Assembly: GCA_946628745.1 (NCBI GenBank)
Contig: CAMOXA010000028.1
Coordinates: forward strand, 1 to 13,058
Direction of reading: 5' to 3'
DNA from: an uncultured Verrucomicrobiota bacterium
GTDB lineage: Bacteria; Verrucomicrobiota; Kiritimatiellia; RFP12; UBA1067
DNA length: 13,058 nt
In this document: one piece after another, positions 6,912-13,058 of the stretch
How positions within the stretch are numbered: position 1 is the first letter of the stretch
How the letters are laid out: every line of letters begins with the position of its first letter
Notes under the pieces: model-generated
Told to the model about the DNA's origin: nothing
What the model saw: the letters and a program-made list of their open reading frames with translations, nothing else
The model's database searches: none
Position numbers and translations under genes: made by a program

Positions 6912-7796
6912 CTACCAAATGTGAATGTAGGTTCCGGCTTTAAGACGCTCCATCCATTCGTTGTAGAGACGTTTCGCCTCGGCCTCTTTGACCGTGGCGG
7001 CGATATCGTCGTACGCCTCGGCGAAAGTACGTGGTTTGGAAGCCGAACCTGAAATCTTCTTGACGAGGAAGCTCCACCCGTCGAGGTCGATCCAGCGGGA
7101 AATCTTGCCCTCGTCGATTCGGGCTATCTCGGCACATACCGCAGGATTGAAGACCTCCTCCGGTTTGACATCCTTCCAGACGCCGCCGTCCTTCGCCCGG
7201 GAATCGGCCGAATATGTGCGCGCCGCCTCGGCAAAGCCCTTCGACTCTATGGCGCCGTTGACTTCTGGCCGCTTGGCGCGGTCTTCGGGCTTCAGCAGAA
7301 TCACCGCGACGGTCATGCGCGGTTCGGACCTGTACCGTTCGGGGTGGGCTTTGTATTCGGCCAGCAGCGCCGAGGGCGAAGCGATGACGTTTTTATCGAC
7401 GGTATTCCAGCGCATCGCGCCGACAATCATATCGTCCTTTATGCGCTTGCGCCAGTCCGCGTATGTGGTTTTTTCGCGGGCGAGCGACTCGACCAGCTTG
7501 TTGCGGTCGCCGCCGAAGGCGTCGTCGATTATCGTGCGTATGCGGTCGTCGACGACCCATTCCTGCAAGGTCATCTTCGCGTCCGCAGCCGCCTTCAGCA
7601 TTAGCGAACGTTCGACAAGACGCGCGAGAATCTCCTCGTAGCGGCTGTCGTCCTGGATGCCGGCGCGGCGCATTTCGGCATACACCTCGCTCTTGAGTAT
7701 CGTCGCCGAACCGACCGTCGCCGCGAGGCCGTCGATTTCCACGGCCGTCGCGAACGACGCCGCCAAAGCTATTGCTGTAGCCAGAATGGTCTTCAT
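6912..7796 (-). CDS. SurA/PpiC-like periplasmic peptidyl-prolyl isomerase or chaperone
   Basis: A 294-residue protein with a signal peptide (MKTILATAIALAASFATA). The segment IDGLAATVGSATILKSEVYAEM at 21-42 is the typical start of the SurA N-domain (a 'V...ILKSEV' pattern), followed by helical stretches to about residue 150. Residues about 158-250 form a single parvulin-like domain: FAEAARTYSADSRAKDGGVW at 188-207 and the IDEGKISRWIDLDGWSFLVKKI stretch at 227-248. SurA proteins escort outer-membrane proteins through the periplasm. E. coli SurA has two parvulin domains and 428 residues, so this is a shorter form. The histidine usually found at the start of the parvulin fold is not evident, hinting at chaperone rather than isomerase activity. 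It starts 7 bases after the hexokinase stop and its TAG is 2 bases from the GH95 ATG. Confidence 0.83.
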   Translation of the reverse strand: MKTILATAIALAASFATAVEIDGLAATVGSATILKSEVYAEMRRAGIQDDSRYEEILARLVERSLMLKAAADAKMTLQEWVVDDRIRTIIDDAFGGDRNKLVESLAREKTTYADWRKRIKDDMIVGAMRWNTVDKNVIASPSALLAEYKAHPERYRSEPRMTVAVILLKPEDRAKRPEVNGAIESKGFAEAARTYSADSRAKDGGVWKDVKPEEVFNPAVCAEIARIDEGKISRWIDLDGWSFLVKKISGSASKPRTFAEAYDDIAATVKEAEAKRLYNEWMERLKAGTYIHIW

Positions 7797-7803
7797 AGCG
7801 GTA

Positions 7804-9090
7804 TCAGAGCATGGCGGCTATGCCTGCGCCGACCATCGGCGCGTCGTCCACCTGCGGTGTGATTTCATAATGGATGTTGCGCGTCTTGACGAGCAGATCG
7901 TCGAGTTCGCGCGAAACGGTCTCGGCGAAAGGTATCGCACGGGTCTTGTAGTATGTGGAGCCGTCGGCGTTTATCGCCACTGGCGCCGACGCCTCGGTGC
8001 CTTCGCCCGACTTGATGACAAAAGCAGCGAGATGCACCGCCGTGAGAACTGCGGCCCGCTCGAAGACGGGCAAGCCGAGCCTGCGGGCCATCTTCGCGTC
8101 GTCGGCGTCGGCGAAAACGGCGTCGAGCACGTTGTCGCGTCCGGGCTTCTTGCAGCCGGCGCAGAAGTTGTCGAAATCCATGGTCTCCAAAGAACCGAGC
8201 CCGGCGAGCGCGGCAGCGGCCTTTTGCGAGAACATCCCCTCGCGCGCCGCGGCCTTGTAGATTTCAAGACCGATCCCGCCGAGGTAGGCACCGGCGATGA
8301 GCTTCTCGAAGACCTGATATCCGGCATTGGTCGTCTTGGCGTCCATGGCCTTGTCGAAATTGCTGACCTTAATCTTGTTGAAACCGCCCGACTCGGCATT
8401 GATAATCATGGTGCCGGCGCCGGCATCCGCGCCGAGTTTGGTTATGTTGGAACATTTCTCGACGTATGCGCAGTTCGTGCCGGTGCCCAGAATAAAGCCG
8501 ACATAGGAGGAATAATTCTTGCCGCCTTCTGTCGCTTTCGCTGCCAAGAGCGTGGCCACCGTGTCGTTGACGATTGCGATCTCGCCGCCGCCCAGCCTCT
8601 TCAGAAGCTCACGGCCGACATACTGTCCAACTATCGCCGGGGCCTGGATGTTCTTCGTCCACCTGACGAGCTTCGCGTCAAGATCCTTTGTCGCCTCCGC
8701 CGGATATGAGAAACACCAACCGATTTTCGAGACTGTCGCCTTAGGTTTGAGGCGTTCGACCTCGGACGCAAACGCCTCGTAAAACTCGCTCTCGCTCACT
8801 TCGCCCTTGGTGCCGGGCATCGGACGATTCTCGCGGAAATCGATCTTCGGCGGAATCTCCACGATAGCCCCGCGAAAGTTCGTGCCGCCGGCATCCAGCA
8901 CCGCAACACGCGCACCCTCGGGAATCTTGCCGTCCACGCCGACAAATGTCGGCACCATCATGAGAGAAGACGGCGCTCCATCAAGTCCCTTCTGCATTTC
9001 AGCCATAAAATCCCGTATGAGAGATTGGCGGTCGATATCGGCCGCTGCGGTGAAACCGTTGGCCTTCAGGAACTCTTCAGGTGTATTCAT
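7804..9090 (-). CDS. Hexokinase, eukaryote-type (Hexokinase_1/2 family)
   Basis: Phosphorylates a hexose, most likely glucose, with ATP in the cytoplasm. The 428-residue protein has the phosphate-1 motif VLDAGGTNFRGAIVEI at about 64-79, FSYPAEATKDLDAKLVRWTK at 127-146 (the sugar-binding region), IVNDTVATLLA at 173-183 with the catalytic aspartate D176, GFILGTGTNCAYVE at 198-211, NAESGGF at 231-237 and FEKLIAGAYLGG at 261-272. This set belongs to the family of yeast and animal hexokinases, not to the ROK or Glk families most bacteria use; the length is near one eukaryotic half (about 450). Its ATG overlaps the rsmA end by 14 bases and has its own AAAGGAG 9 bases upstream. It shares the operon with surA and GH95, so a sugar-use link is possible. 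Confidence 0.93.
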   Translation of the reverse strand: MNTPEEFLKANGFTAAADIDRQSLIRDFMAEMQKGLDGAPSSLMMVPTFVGVDGKIPEGARVAVLDAGGTNFRGAIVEIPPKIDFRENRPMPGTKGEVSESEFYEAFASEVERLKPKATVSKIGWCFSYPAEATKDLDAKLVRWTKNIQAPAIVGQYVGRELLKRLGGGEIAIVNDTVATLLAAKATEGGKNYSSYVGFILGTGTNCAYVEKCSNITKLGADAGAGTMIINAESGGFNKIKVSNFDKAMDAKTTNAGYQVFEKLIAGAYLGGIGLEIYKAAAREGMFSQKAAAALAGLGSLETMDFDNFCAGCKKPGRDNVLDAVFADADDAKMARRLGLPVFERAAVLTAVHLAAFVIKSGEGTEASAPVAINADGSTYYKTRAIPFAETVSRELDDLLVKTRNIHYEITPQVDDAPMVGAGIAAML

Positions 9091-9886
9091 TTGATGCTAC
9101 TCCTTTCACTAGTTTTATCCAGTCGTCGTTCGACAACTCTTCTGCCCTTGCGGTAGATTGTATCATATCTTTGAACACGCTGCCAAGTTGCTTGCGACGA
9201 TGTTCAAATGCTTTTTTTGTAAAACTGCGAAATATGCGTCGTTCTTCGCCGGAAAGTGCAATATTTCGTTCATGACGGGTCAAAGTAACGACACTTGAGC
9301 CTACTTCGGGGCGCGGCCAGAAGCACGTTGGCGCGACTTTGCGCACGATTTTGACATCGTAGTCCAGTTGCGTCCACACTCCGGCGAGAGACCGAGTCTT
9401 CGACCCTTCGCCGGCCGCCAGTCGCTCTGCGACTTCCGTCTGGACGAGTGCGGTCATGCGCGGTATGCTGCGGTTTATGACAAGATCCAGAAGGATGCGC
9501 GTACCGGCCTGGTACGGCAGATTGGAAACCATCGCATCAAATGTTCGCCCCTCCATCCCTCGCGCGATAAACCTCAGCGCGTCGTCGGCCACGACGTTCA
9601 GGCGTTCAGGCCCGCCAAGAGCCTCCTTCAGCCTGCCGGCGAGAGCCGGGTCTTTCTCGACCGCGACCACCGAAGCGCCGCGCGAAAGCATTTCCTCTGT
9701 GAGCACCCCTAGCCCCGGTCCCACCTCCAGTATGCGCGGTGATTCGGCAAGCCCCGCGAAACCGGCATCGACAATCGCGACAAGCGCGTTTCGATCTATC
9801 AGAAAGTTCTGCCCAAGCACCTTGTTCGGATGAAAGCCGTTTTCGATGCACCACGCCTTTACCTGGCTGGGACTTGTCAAGTTCAT
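9077..9886 (-). CDS. rsmA: 16S rRNA (adenine1518-N6/adenine1519-N6)-dimethyltransferase
   Basis: RsmA (KsgA) puts two methyl groups on each of two adjacent adenines near the 3' end of 16S rRNA during small-subunit assembly, using S-adenosylmethionine. The 269-residue product shows the family start NKVLGQNFLIDRN at 21-33, the SAM-binding ILEVGPGLGVLTEEML at 52-67, the acidic VVAVEKDP loop at 73-80, and the catalytic motif IV NLPY at 122-125. A basic C-terminal helix (FEHRRKQLGSVF) is as expected. The frame is open 13 codons further upstream, but the ATG at 9886 fits the family N-terminus and has AGGA about 10 bases before it within the end of the preceding gene. The start lies 2 bases after the upstream stop and the stop overlaps the hexokinase start, showing compact packing. 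Confidence 0.97.
   Translation of the reverse strand: MNLTSPSQVKAWCIENGFHPNKVLGQNFLIDRNALVAIVDAGFAGLAESPRILEVGPGLGVLTEEMLSRGASVVAVEKDPALAGRLKEALGGPERLNVVADDALRFIARGMEGRTFDAMVSNLPYQAGTRILLDLVINRSIPRMTALVQTEVAERLAAGEGSKTRSLAGVWTQLDYDVKIVRKVAPTCFWPRPEVGSSVVTLTRHERNIALSGEERRIFRSFTKKAFEHRRKQLGSVFKDMIQSTARAEELSNDDWIKLVKGVASNEYT
9100..9106 (-). promoter_or_regulatory. Ribosome binding site of the hexokinase gene inside rsmA
   Basis: Minus-strand AAAGGAG, 9 bases before the ATG at 9090, embedded in the last codons of rsmA. It supports the overlapping start and gives the hexokinase gene independent initiation. Confidence 0.75.
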
Positions 9887-9888
9887 TG

Positions 9889-11769
9889 TCAGAATATCCT
9901 GTCTAGAATCTTTATGTATTTCCAAGTCGGGTTGTCGATCGGCCCGTCCACCTTGTATTCGAGCAAGAGTTTCGTGAAAGGCAGCGTCACCGGGTGTACG
10001 ATCTTGCCGGCGAGAGACTCTTTCTTGAGGAACTGCACGCGAACCACAAAATCCAGATTGTCAGCGGCTATGTCATACTTGCCCCAACCCTTGATGGATA
10101 GAAGTCCCCCTTCTATGTAGACGTCGTCGGATATGAAAATACCGTCTTTTATGACAAAATTGGTCGACGCCTGCGTCTGCGTGACGAGGAACGAAACGCC
10201 CGGTATCTTCTCGGCCAGCAACGCAGTCAAGCCGGCGAAGAGCTTCATCTGGGCCAGATGGCCCTCCTTGATGACTACAGAGCCTTGGCCGTTGAGACTT
10301 TTCCCGGACTCCTCGCCCGCGAGTCCCGAAAGTTCGATATCCCAATCGACCTTCCCGTTTCTTTCGCCAAGGTCGAACGTGAACAAATCGCCGATTTCTT
10401 CAAGCGAACCGTTTCTGTACGCGCTCTTGATCTTGAACTTCGGCGCAACGTCTTTAAAGCCGCCGAAGTCGACTGCGGCGGTCGCGTCGACCCTGCCGCC
10501 CGTCTTGCCCGTCGCGTGCATGTCCACATCCAGAATATCGCGGCGGAATTTGCAATCGGCCGAAAGATCGTTCACGGCGAAACCGCTCAGAGCGCCCCTC
10601 TTCAGAAACACCTTGCCGGATATGTCGTTCGCGTCGAGATCGTCAGGCGACGTGCAGGCCGAACCCGACACGTTGAGTTCCGGCGGAGAGTGGCACACCA
10701 GAAAATCGAATGCCGAAGGATCGATGAGATCGAGCATTTTCAGGGAATCCTTGAACATCAGCCCGCCTCTCGCGTGAAACCGCACCCGGTAGGGTCCGTC
10801 GACATTGTCGACGGCGACAAAGCCTGTCACCGCGCGACCGTCGTTGTCCATTATAACCGGCAGATCCACCTTCACGCGGCAGACGCCGTTTGTGTCGACA
10901 TGCCTGTACTTTACATCCACCGTTCCCTCCGCCTTCGCGAGCGGCACGCCCATATAGCGCCCCATCCTCGGGCTGACATCCACGATGACGTCCACGTCCC
11001 TGCTCGTCAGGTCGACCTCTACGGCAATCCTCGCCGGAATCGGCGCGGTGACCTCTGTGAATGCATCGACATACGGCAGGGAGCTTGGTATGTCCATTAT
11101 GTCCAGGAACGGATGTATCTGGCCGTGCATGACCGACCCGGTGAGCTCGCCTCGCGCCTTCTGCCCAGCGATGTCGAACGTGAAACTGCCGGAAAGCGAC
11201 GAGCGCCCTTCGCGATCTGACAACTCGATGCCGATATCGCTCAGCGACACCTTGTCGGGACGGCACAGCACGGTAGCGGCCGCGCGTTCCGGCGCGATCC
11301 CGAGTATGTTCGAATCCTCGACTATCAACCTGAACTCCGGCAGGTCCGGCAGGACCAGATCCAGTCGTTCCCTTTCGTAAGTCTCGCCGTCGAGCGGCTC
11401 GTAATAGGCGTCGGGCAGACGGTGGTAGGCGACGCCGGATATTCTTACCGTGCGCGTGAAATAGTTCAGCGAAGCGGAGCGAATGCTCACGACCGGGTTC
11501 TCAAGACTGTCAAAATGATCCAAATCGTACACTTTCGCGCCCGCGAGCCTCAAGCCGTGCCGAAAGCCGACCGCTATCGAATCGCATCTGACGGCGAACT
11601 GGCGAGACGAGATGGCTTCGCAGATTCTTGAAACGAGGAATTGCGGCAGACGCTGTTCGCGGAAAAACAAGGTAATCAAAAAGATAACGGCCAAGGCAAG
11701 GAGAACCCCTGCCGTTTTGACAATCACAGATAAGATTTTCTTCACCACACCGCAAATCCTCGACTGCAC
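9889..11769 (-). CDS. AsmA-like inner-membrane-anchored periplasmic protein
   Basis: Up to 626 residues. A basic N-terminus precedes one membrane helix at about 14-36 (ILSVIVKTAGVLLALAVIFLITLFF), followed by a long beta-rich region. The last ~133 residues (494-626) look like the AsmA C-terminal repeat: GQGSVVIKEGHLAQMKLFAGL, then an STNFVIKDGIFISDDVYIEG strand and LLSIKGWGKYD, a pattern shared by AsmA/YhdP-type proteins. Members of this group are long periplasmic proteins linked to outer-membrane lipid supply or barrier function; the precise role here is unknown. The start is uncertain: GTG at 11769 gives the longest form, but GTG codons at 11748 and 11745 have a GAGGA site just upstream and keep the whole helix. 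It begins close behind tRNA-Glu with no terminator between, and its stop is 2 bases from the rsmA start. Confidence 0.82.
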   Translation of the reverse strand: MQSRICGVVKKILSVIVKTAGVLLALAVIFLITLFFREQRLPQFLVSRICEAISSRQFAVRCDSIAVGFRHGLRLAGAKVYDLDHFDSLENPVVSIRSASLNYFTRTVRISGVAYHRLPDAYYEPLDGETYERERLDLVLPDLPEFRLIVEDSNILGIAPERAAATVLCRPDKVSLSDIGIELSDREGRSSLSGSFTFDIAGQKARGELTGSVMHGQIHPFLDIMDIPSSLPYVDAFTEVTAPIPARIAVEVDLTSRDVDVIVDVSPRMGRYMGVPLAKAEGTVDVKYRHVDTNGVCRVKVDLPVIMDNDGRAVTGFVAVDNVDGPYRVRFHARGGLMFKDSLKMLDLIDPSAFDFLVCHSPPELNVSGSACTSPDDLDANDISGKVFLKRGALSGFAVNDLSADCKFRRDILDVDMHATGKTGGRVDATAAVDFGGFKDVAPKFKIKSAYRNGSLEEIGDLFTFDLGERNGKVDWDIELSGLAGEESGKSLNGQGSVVIKEGHLAQMKLFAGLTALLAEKIPGVSFLVTQTQASTNFVIKDGIFISDDVYIEGGLLSIKGWGKYDIAADNLDFVVRVQFLKKESLAGKIVHPVTLPFTKLLLEYKVDGPIDNPTWKYIKILDRIF

Positions 11770-11785
11770 ACAGCCATGTCTGATA

Positions 11786-11860
11786 TGGCAGCCCCTAGGA
11801 GAGTCGAACTCCTCTTACCTGGATGAGAACCAGATGTCCTAGCCGATAGACGAAGGGGCC
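11786..11860 (-). tRNA. tRNA-Glu (anticodon CTC)
   Basis: A 75-base cloverleaf with the 3' CCA encoded. The acceptor stem GGCCCCT pairs with AGGGGCT (first pair G-U), the D arm is GTC...GGAC, the anticodon loop TTCTCAT gives CTC at positions 34-36, and the T arm is AGGAG-TTCGACT-CTCCT. It resembles bacterial tRNA-Glu throughout. It reads GAG codons. It is 5 bases downstream of tRNA-Leu and 16 bases upstream of the longest asmA-like frame, so all three may share a transcript. Confidence 0.96.
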
Positions 11861-11865
11861 AGCTT

Positions 11866-11950
11866 TGGTGCACCCGGTGGGATTTGAACCCACACACCTT
11901 GCGGCACCAGAACCTGAATCTGGCGTGTATGCCAATTTCACCACGGGTGC
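11866..11950 (-). tRNA. tRNA-Leu (anticodon CAG)
   Basis: An 85-base class II tRNA with encoded CCA. The acceptor stem GCACCCG pairs with CGGGTGC. The anticodon arm CCAGA-TTCAGGT-TCTGG gives CAG, reading CUG codons, which are common in GC-rich genomes. A long variable arm (TGCCGCAAGGTGTG region) and T loop TTCAAAT mark it as leucine type. It is the first gene after the promoter at 11962-11990. Confidence 0.96.
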
Positions 11951-11961
11951 TACGGACAGAT

Positions 11962-11990
11962 AGTATATCAAATCCGCCGCCGCCGCGCAA
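11962..11990 (-). promoter_or_regulatory. Sigma-70-like promoter of the tRNA-Leu/tRNA-Glu unit
   Basis: The minus strand has a -10 box TATACT (11962-11967, five of six matches to TATAAT), preceded by TGA, and a weaker -35 box TTGCGC (11985-11990) with an exact 17-base spacer. Transcription would start a few bases before the tRNA 5' end at 11950, leaving a very short leader, as is usual for tRNA promoters. The flanking AT-rich pocket stands out against the GC-rich surroundings. No terminator separates it from the asmA-like gene, so it may also drive the downstream protein genes. Confidence 0.7.
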
Positions 11991-12044
11991 GGGGGTATTT
12001 TAACTTTTTCAAGGCTTGAATTTCGTTGCGATACAGAGGGCGGT

Positions 12045-12677
12045 TCAGTCCATGAAACCTGCGCGGGCTAGCGCGTCCATGGTCAAGCCGGCGGAGGACG
12101 CGGTCTTGGCGACATACTTGCCGACTACATCGCCTTCCAGATTCACCATGTCACCGACGCGTTTGGCGCCAAGTGTGGTTTCCGCCGCAGTAACGGGTAT
12201 GACATCGACGGCGAGCCAATCGTCGCCAAGCCCCGATATCGTCAGAGACGCTCCGTCGATGGCGATCGAACCCTTCAATACGGACTGCGCGGCGATGACG
12301 CGTCCGCATCTGACTCGCAGTTGGAAGTCGCGGCCTTTCGGCGTTTTCGAGAGAATCTCGCCGCGGCAGTCGACATGGCCTTGCACGATGTGTCCGCCCA
12401 ACGCGTCGCCCGCTTTCAGTGCGCGCTCAAGATTCACCTTCGCTCCTGGCACCAGCGCGCCTAGACCGGTGCGCGATTCGGTCTCGCGAAGGACGTCCGC
12501 CGTGAAACGCGAGCCGTCGCACTTGACAACGGTGAGACAGACGCCGTCTACCGCCACCGATTCGCCCTCTTCGAGCGGCTTTGGCCAGGGCCTGTCCGCC
12601 GCGATCTCAAGGACAAGCCCCGCCCCGCGCGAAACGCGCTTGACGGTGCCGATTCTCTGTATCAAACCTGTGAACAT
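12045..12677 (-). CDS. ribE: Riboflavin synthase, alpha chain
   Basis: Catalyses the dismutation of two 6,7-dimethyl-8-ribityllumazine molecules to riboflavin, the last step of vitamin B2 synthesis, in the cytoplasm as a trimer. The 210-residue protein has two lumazine-binding repeats. The first starts MFTGLIQRIG and contains VDGVCLTVV at 43-51. The second begins with GGHIVQGHVD at 94-103 and contains IAIDGASLTI at 138-147, the twofold pattern typical of the family; the length is normal. The start is the ATG at 12677, which gives the conserved MFTG N-terminus; a GTG one codon upstream is possible. A GGGGGT ribosome site lies in the ribD end. The ATG overlaps the ribD TGA by one base, so expression is coupled. 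Some genomes call this gene ribC; the usual lumazine synthase gene is not in the window. Confidence 0.97.
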   Translation of the reverse strand: MFTGLIQRIGTVKRVSRGAGLVLEIAADRPWPKPLEEGESVAVDGVCLTVVKCDGSRFTADVLRETESRTGLGALVPGAKVNLERALKAGDALGGHIVQGHVDCRGEILSKTPKGRDFQLRVRCGRVIAAQSVLKGSIAIDGASLTISGLGDDWLAVDVIPVTAAETTLGAKRVGDMVNLEGDVVGKYVAKTASSAGLTMDALARAGFMD

Positions 12678-13058
12678 CACTTACCCCCGAAGTCAACCGT
12701 CACAAACGAATCCCCGCCTGCCATGAAGCTCTCGTCGGCGTTAAGCTTGCCGCGAATGGCCTTGCCGATAGGACGCGACCCGATTACGACCGGCGCGACT
12801 ATCGTTATCCACTGGTCGACCAATCCGTTCTCCGCAAGAGAACGCGCGAGCTTAAGACCTCCTTCACAGAGAACGGACACTATTCCCATCTTGCCAAGCT
12901 CACGAACGGCCTTTGCCGCGTCGTCAAAGACAAGCGTCTTGTTCGGAGCGCCGTCAGTGAACACCTGCGCGTTTTTCGGGAGTTTCCCGCTCTTCGAGAT
13001 TACCACGCGCACAAGGTCGTCGTTGCGCCGGCCATGCGAGAGAAGCGAGGGATTGTCC
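12677..13058 (-). CDS. ribD: Riboflavin biosynthesis protein RibD, C-terminal reductase domain (cut by window edge)
   Basis: The frame is open to the window edge and gives 126 residues of the C-terminal end of the NADPH-dependent 5-amino-6-(5-phosphoribosylamino)uracil reductase. It begins DNPSLLSHGRRNDDLVRVVI, which matches the family pattern of a 'DDPxLT' stretch followed by 'RVVID' and GKLP. Further on VSVLCEGGLKLARSLAENGL and VDQWITIVAPVVIGS match the reductase EGG...GLVDE...APxxxG signature. A GTG at 13012 is not the true start, since the homology continues upstream. Whether an N-terminal deaminase domain is fused, as in most bacterial RibD, is outside the window. The TGA overlaps the ribE start. 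Confidence 0.9.
   Translation of the reverse strand, partial: DNPSLLSHGRRNDDLVRVVISKSGKLPKNAQVFTDGAPNKTLVFDDAAKAVRELGKMGIVSVLCEGGLKLARSLAENGLVDQWITIVAPVVIGSRPIGKAIRGKLNADESFMAGGDSFVTVDFGGK

Noticed and set aside
5317..6924. A 535-codon open frame on the plus strand
   Set aside because: It lies entirely opposite the GH95 gene, its translation has no recognisable domain and is Arg/Ala/Val-rich as expected for an antisense frame in GC-rich DNA, whereas the minus strand carries clear catalytic motifs.
7657..8709. A 350-codon open frame on the plus strand
   Set aside because: Opposite the hexokinase gene; low-complexity composition and no family pattern.
12005..12023. Terminator-like hairpin after riboflavin synthase
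   Set aside because: Only a 5-pair AT-rich stem (TTCAA/TTGAA), and on the minus strand it is followed by adenines, not a thymine run.
1..13058. Mobile element, CRISPR array or defence system
   Set aside because: No transposase or integrase motif, no regularly spaced direct repeats, and no defence domains; despite two tRNA genes no attachment-site duplication or integrase is seen next to them.

Overview
This is a high-GC bacterial window in which every gene I can support lies on the minus strand, so transcription runs from position 13058 towards 1. Signal peptides, an outer-membrane beta-barrel, a SurA-like chaperone and an AsmA-like protein point to a Gram-negative, double-membraned cell. 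A eukaryote-type hexokinase and a GH95 glycosidase in a compact, GC-rich context would fit an uncultured gut or rumen member of the PVC group (for example Kiritimatiellae/Verrucomicrobiota). That assignment is a guess from gene content and not a demonstrated placement.

Layout in the direction of transcription. (1) Riboflavin: the C-terminal reductase part of ribD (cut by the window edge) overlaps the start of the riboflavin synthase gene. (2) A clear sigma-70-like promoter drives tRNA-Leu(CAG) and tRNA-Glu(CTC), which are 5 bases apart. (3) A tightly packed run follows: an AsmA-like membrane-anchored protein, rsmA/ksgA (16S rRNA dimethyladenosine methyltransferase), a hexokinase whose start overlaps the rsmA end, a SurA/PpiC-like periplasmic chaperone, and a secreted GH95 alpha-L-fucosidase-type enzyme. 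(4) After a 79-base gap with a hairpin comes a nucleobase uptake and salvage group: a UraA-type permease with an unusual cytosolic C-terminal extension, adenine phosphoribosyltransferase, an outer-membrane barrel protein, and a second purine-type phosphoribosyltransferase. (5) Biotin: bioD and the start of bioA, chained to that phosphoribosyltransferase by ATGA overlaps.

How they may work together: the GH95 enzyme could release a deoxy- or hexose sugar in the periplasm and hexokinase would feed hexoses into glycolysis. SurA and the AsmA-like protein serve envelope assembly. The permease would bring a nucleobase across the inner membrane, the phosphoribosyltransferases would trap purine bases as nucleotides, and the barrel protein between them is a candidate outer-membrane channel for the same substrates (inference). 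I see no insertion sequence, CRISPR array, toxin-antitoxin pair or defence island, and no gap above 300 bases without a gene. The parts I consider least explained are the permease extension, the barrel protein with its histidine-rich segment, and the linkage of a purine phosphoribosyltransferase to biotin genes.
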